Shown here one piece after another: positions 14,016 to 15,473 of a stretch of 15,473 nucleotides of DNA (position 1 is its first letter; each line of letters begins with the position of its first letter). Made by a program: the position numbers and the translations under genes. The notes under the pieces are model-generated. The model was given only the letters and a program-made list of their open reading frames with translations. It did no database searches and was not told the origin of the DNA. The stretch spans positions 1 to 15,473 of the forward strand of contig CANKWG010000027.1 in NCBI GenBank assembly GCA_947487325.1. The letters run 5' to 3'. This stretch comes from Oxalobacteraceae bacterium. Lineage in GTDB: Bacteria > Pseudomonadota > Gammaproteobacteria > Burkholderiales > Burkholderiaceae_D.

Positions 14016-15473
14016 ATGAATACTGTACACAGTCCGCCGTTCCTGAGCCCTTCGCAGTCAGAAGCCGCCGATAGCCTCGCCCAAGACCTAGCTCCCAACG
14101 GGGCTGCGGTGCTGATCCGCACTTTGCTAGATCTTGGCGCCGATACCGTCTTTGGCTACCCCGGAGGCGCAGTTCTGCCGCTCTACGACGCGCTGCACGC
14201 GGAGCCGCGCCTAAGGCATGTGCTGGTCCGCCATGAGCAGGCGGCAGTGCATGCGGCACAGGGTTATGCCCGCAGCACTGGCCGGCCGGGTATCGTCTTT
14301 GTGACCTCCGGCCCCGGCATGAGCAACACCACCACGGGCTTGCTGGACGCGATGTCTGATTCCGTTCCTGTGATTTGTATCAGTGGCCAGGTAGCGACCG
14401 CCGTCATTGGCACGGATGCGTTTCAGGAATGCGATGCACTCGGTATCTCGCGCACCATCACCAAATGGAATGTGCAGGTCAGGGATGCAGACACGATGGA
14501 GGCGACCGTGCGCAAGGCCTGGAGCATCGCCACTGAAGGCAGACCAGGCCCCGTGTTGATCGATGTGCCGAAGGATATTCAGTTAACGGCGGTGAATTCG
14601 CATACTGCTTTGCTGGAGAGGTCTGCGCCTTCGCGTATAAAAGCCAAAGGTCGTATTGCCGATGCAGCCGAAGCGATTCGTGCCGCGCAGCGTCCGATCT
14701 TTTATGGTGGTGGTGGGCTAATCAATTCTGGAGTCGAGGCCTGTGAGCGATTTCGACAGCTGGTGGAGCGATCTGGCGCGCCATGTACGTTGACATTGAT
14801 GGGGCTGGGTGCGTTTCCGGCGTCGAGTCCTCAGTGGTTGGGCATGCTGGGTATGCATGGCACGTTGGAGGCTAACCTCGCTATGCACCATTCGGATCTA
14901 GTGATTTGTGTGGGCGCGCGCTTTGATGATCGGGTTACTAGCCGTTTGGATGATTTCTGCCCTGAGGCGAAGATCATTCATATCGATATTGATCCCGCGT
15001 CTATTCATAAAATTGTGCATGCCGACATACCCATCGTAGGTGATTGTGTTGATGTGCTGGGTCAGTTACTAGATCAGTTTGCTCACACTCCTGTCGATGC
15101 AGCGCGGCTGTCCGCGTGGTGGTCGCGTATTGAAACCTGGCGACAACAACAATCGCTGTCCTTTGACGATACCGCCGAATCGATTGCGCCTCAGGCACTC
15201 ATGTGCAGCCTTCAGCAACAGCTCGAAGACCGTGACGCGATTGTGTCAACGGATGTAGGTCAGCATCAGATGTGGGCCGCACAGCATTTGAAATTCGAGA
15301 AGCCCATGCGCTGGCTGACGTCAGGCGGCGCAGGCACGATGGGATATGGTCTGCCCGCGGCGATTGGTGCGCAGATTGCGCATCCGGATAAAACCGTCGT
15401 TTGCGTGACCGGTGACGCATCGATACTAATGAATATTCAGGAGCTGTCGACCGCCATGCAGCATCGCACGCCG
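14016..15473 (+). CDS. ilvB: Acetolactate synthase (acetohydroxyacid synthase) large subunit, 3' end outside window
   Basis: The frame is open for 486 codons to the window edge; family members have about 550-600 residues, so roughly the last 90-110 are missing. The enzyme is ThDP- and FAD-dependent and condenses pyruvate with pyruvate or 2-oxobutyrate in valine, leucine and isoleucine synthesis. It shows VFGYPGGAVLPLYDAL (45-60), the catalytic Glu74 in VRHEQAAVHAAQGYAR, SGPGMSNTTTGLLDAM, and ISGQV with TDAFQECD. GARFDDRVT marks the FAD-containing anabolic type, against catabolic AlsS. LPAAIGAQIA and the start of the ThDP motif, GDASILMNIQEL (466-477), follow; the motif has Ala where Gly is usual. 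The ATG at 14016 gives about 28 residues before the conserved domain and has no visible ribosome-binding site. Whether it is ilvB, ilvI or ilvG cannot be decided; a small subunit gene may follow downstream. Confidence 0.93.
   Translation, partial: MNTVHSPPFLSPSQSEAADSLAQDLAPNGAAVLIRTLLDLGADTVFGYPGGAVLPLYDALHAEPRLRHVLVRHEQAAVHAAQGYARSTGRPGIVFVTSGPGMSNTTTGLLDAMSDSVPVICISGQVATAVIGTDAFQECDALGISRTITKWNVQVRDADTMEATVRKAWSIATEGRPGPVLIDVPKDIQLTAVNSHTALLERSAPSRIKAKGRIADAAEAIRAAQRPIFYGGGGLINSGVEACERFRQLVERSGAPCTLTLMGLGAFPASSPQWLGMLGMHGTLEANLAMHHSDLVICVGARFDDRVTSRLDDFCPEAKIIHIDIDPASIHKIVHADIPIVGDCVDVLGQLLDQFAHTPVDAARLSAWWSRIETWRQQQSLSFDDTAESIAPQALMCSLQQQLEDRDAIVSTDVGQHQMWAAQHLKFEKPMRWLTSGGAGTMGYGLPAAIGAQIAHPDKTVVCVTGDASILMNIQELSTAMQHRTP

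Noticed and set aside
13917..14030. N-terminal extension of the Lrp/AsnC protein by 38 residues
   Set aside because: The extension would run through the candidate promoter, the palindrome and the ilvB start, and the family normally begins at MELDKFD.
1..15473. CRISPR arrays, transposases, integrase or attachment sites, tRNA/rRNA genes, toxin-antitoxin or defence genes
   Set aside because: No repeated spacers, no transposase or integrase motifs, no cloverleaf or rRNA sequence and no defence-type proteins were seen; the sequence is almost fully taken up by recognisable housekeeping genes.

Overview
This window reads as a stretch of betaproteobacterial chromosome (Burkholderiales/Nitrosomonadales-like, moderate GC). 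The gene order rodZ-ispG-hisS-yfgM-bamB-der-hfq-hflX-hflK-hflC-(DUF2065)-hisZ-purA-phosphoribosyltransferase is, from established knowledge, typical of that class. Hfq and YfgM have betaproteobacterial-style sequences, and HisZ is present. The genus cannot be named from the sequence alone.

Region 1 (1-6384, + strand) is a tightly packed run of housekeeping genes. It holds the 3' part of rodZ (cell shape), ispG (isoprenoid precursors), hisS (histidyl-tRNA synthetase), yfgM and bamB (envelope protein handling and outer-membrane assembly) and der (ribosome-assembly GTPase). Neighbours overlap or lie within 36 bp of each other, which fits one operon.

Region 2 (6385-13416, + strand) begins with a 133-bp regulatory gap. 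The gap carries a near-consensus heat-shock (sigma-32-type) promoter and a perfect inverted repeat over a possible sigma-70 promoter. It is followed by hfq, hflX, hflK, hflC, a small DUF2065 membrane protein, hisZ, purA and a purine-type phosphoribosyltransferase. The only sizeable internal gap is 138 bp, between hflX and hflK. The block joins RNA-based regulation, ribosome rescue, control of FtsH proteolysis, and histidine and purine synthesis.

Region 3 (13417-15473) breaks the pattern. A convergent Lrp/AsnC-family regulator lies on the - strand. A divergent, 3'-truncated acetolactate synthase large subunit (branched-chain amino acid synthesis) lies on the + strand. Their 99-bp AT-rich intergenic region holds a perfect palindrome and repeated TTCTG motifs, consistent with Lrp-type control.

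I found no mobile element, CRISPR array, rRNA/tRNA gene, toxin-antitoxin or defence module. All genes belong to recognisable families. The points worth a second look are regulatory DNA (hfq leader, der leader, lrp-ilvB region) and small protein oddities (a histidine-rich HisRS tail, an altered Hfq rim, the uncharacterised DUF2065 protein). I see no convincing evidence of an undescribed system.
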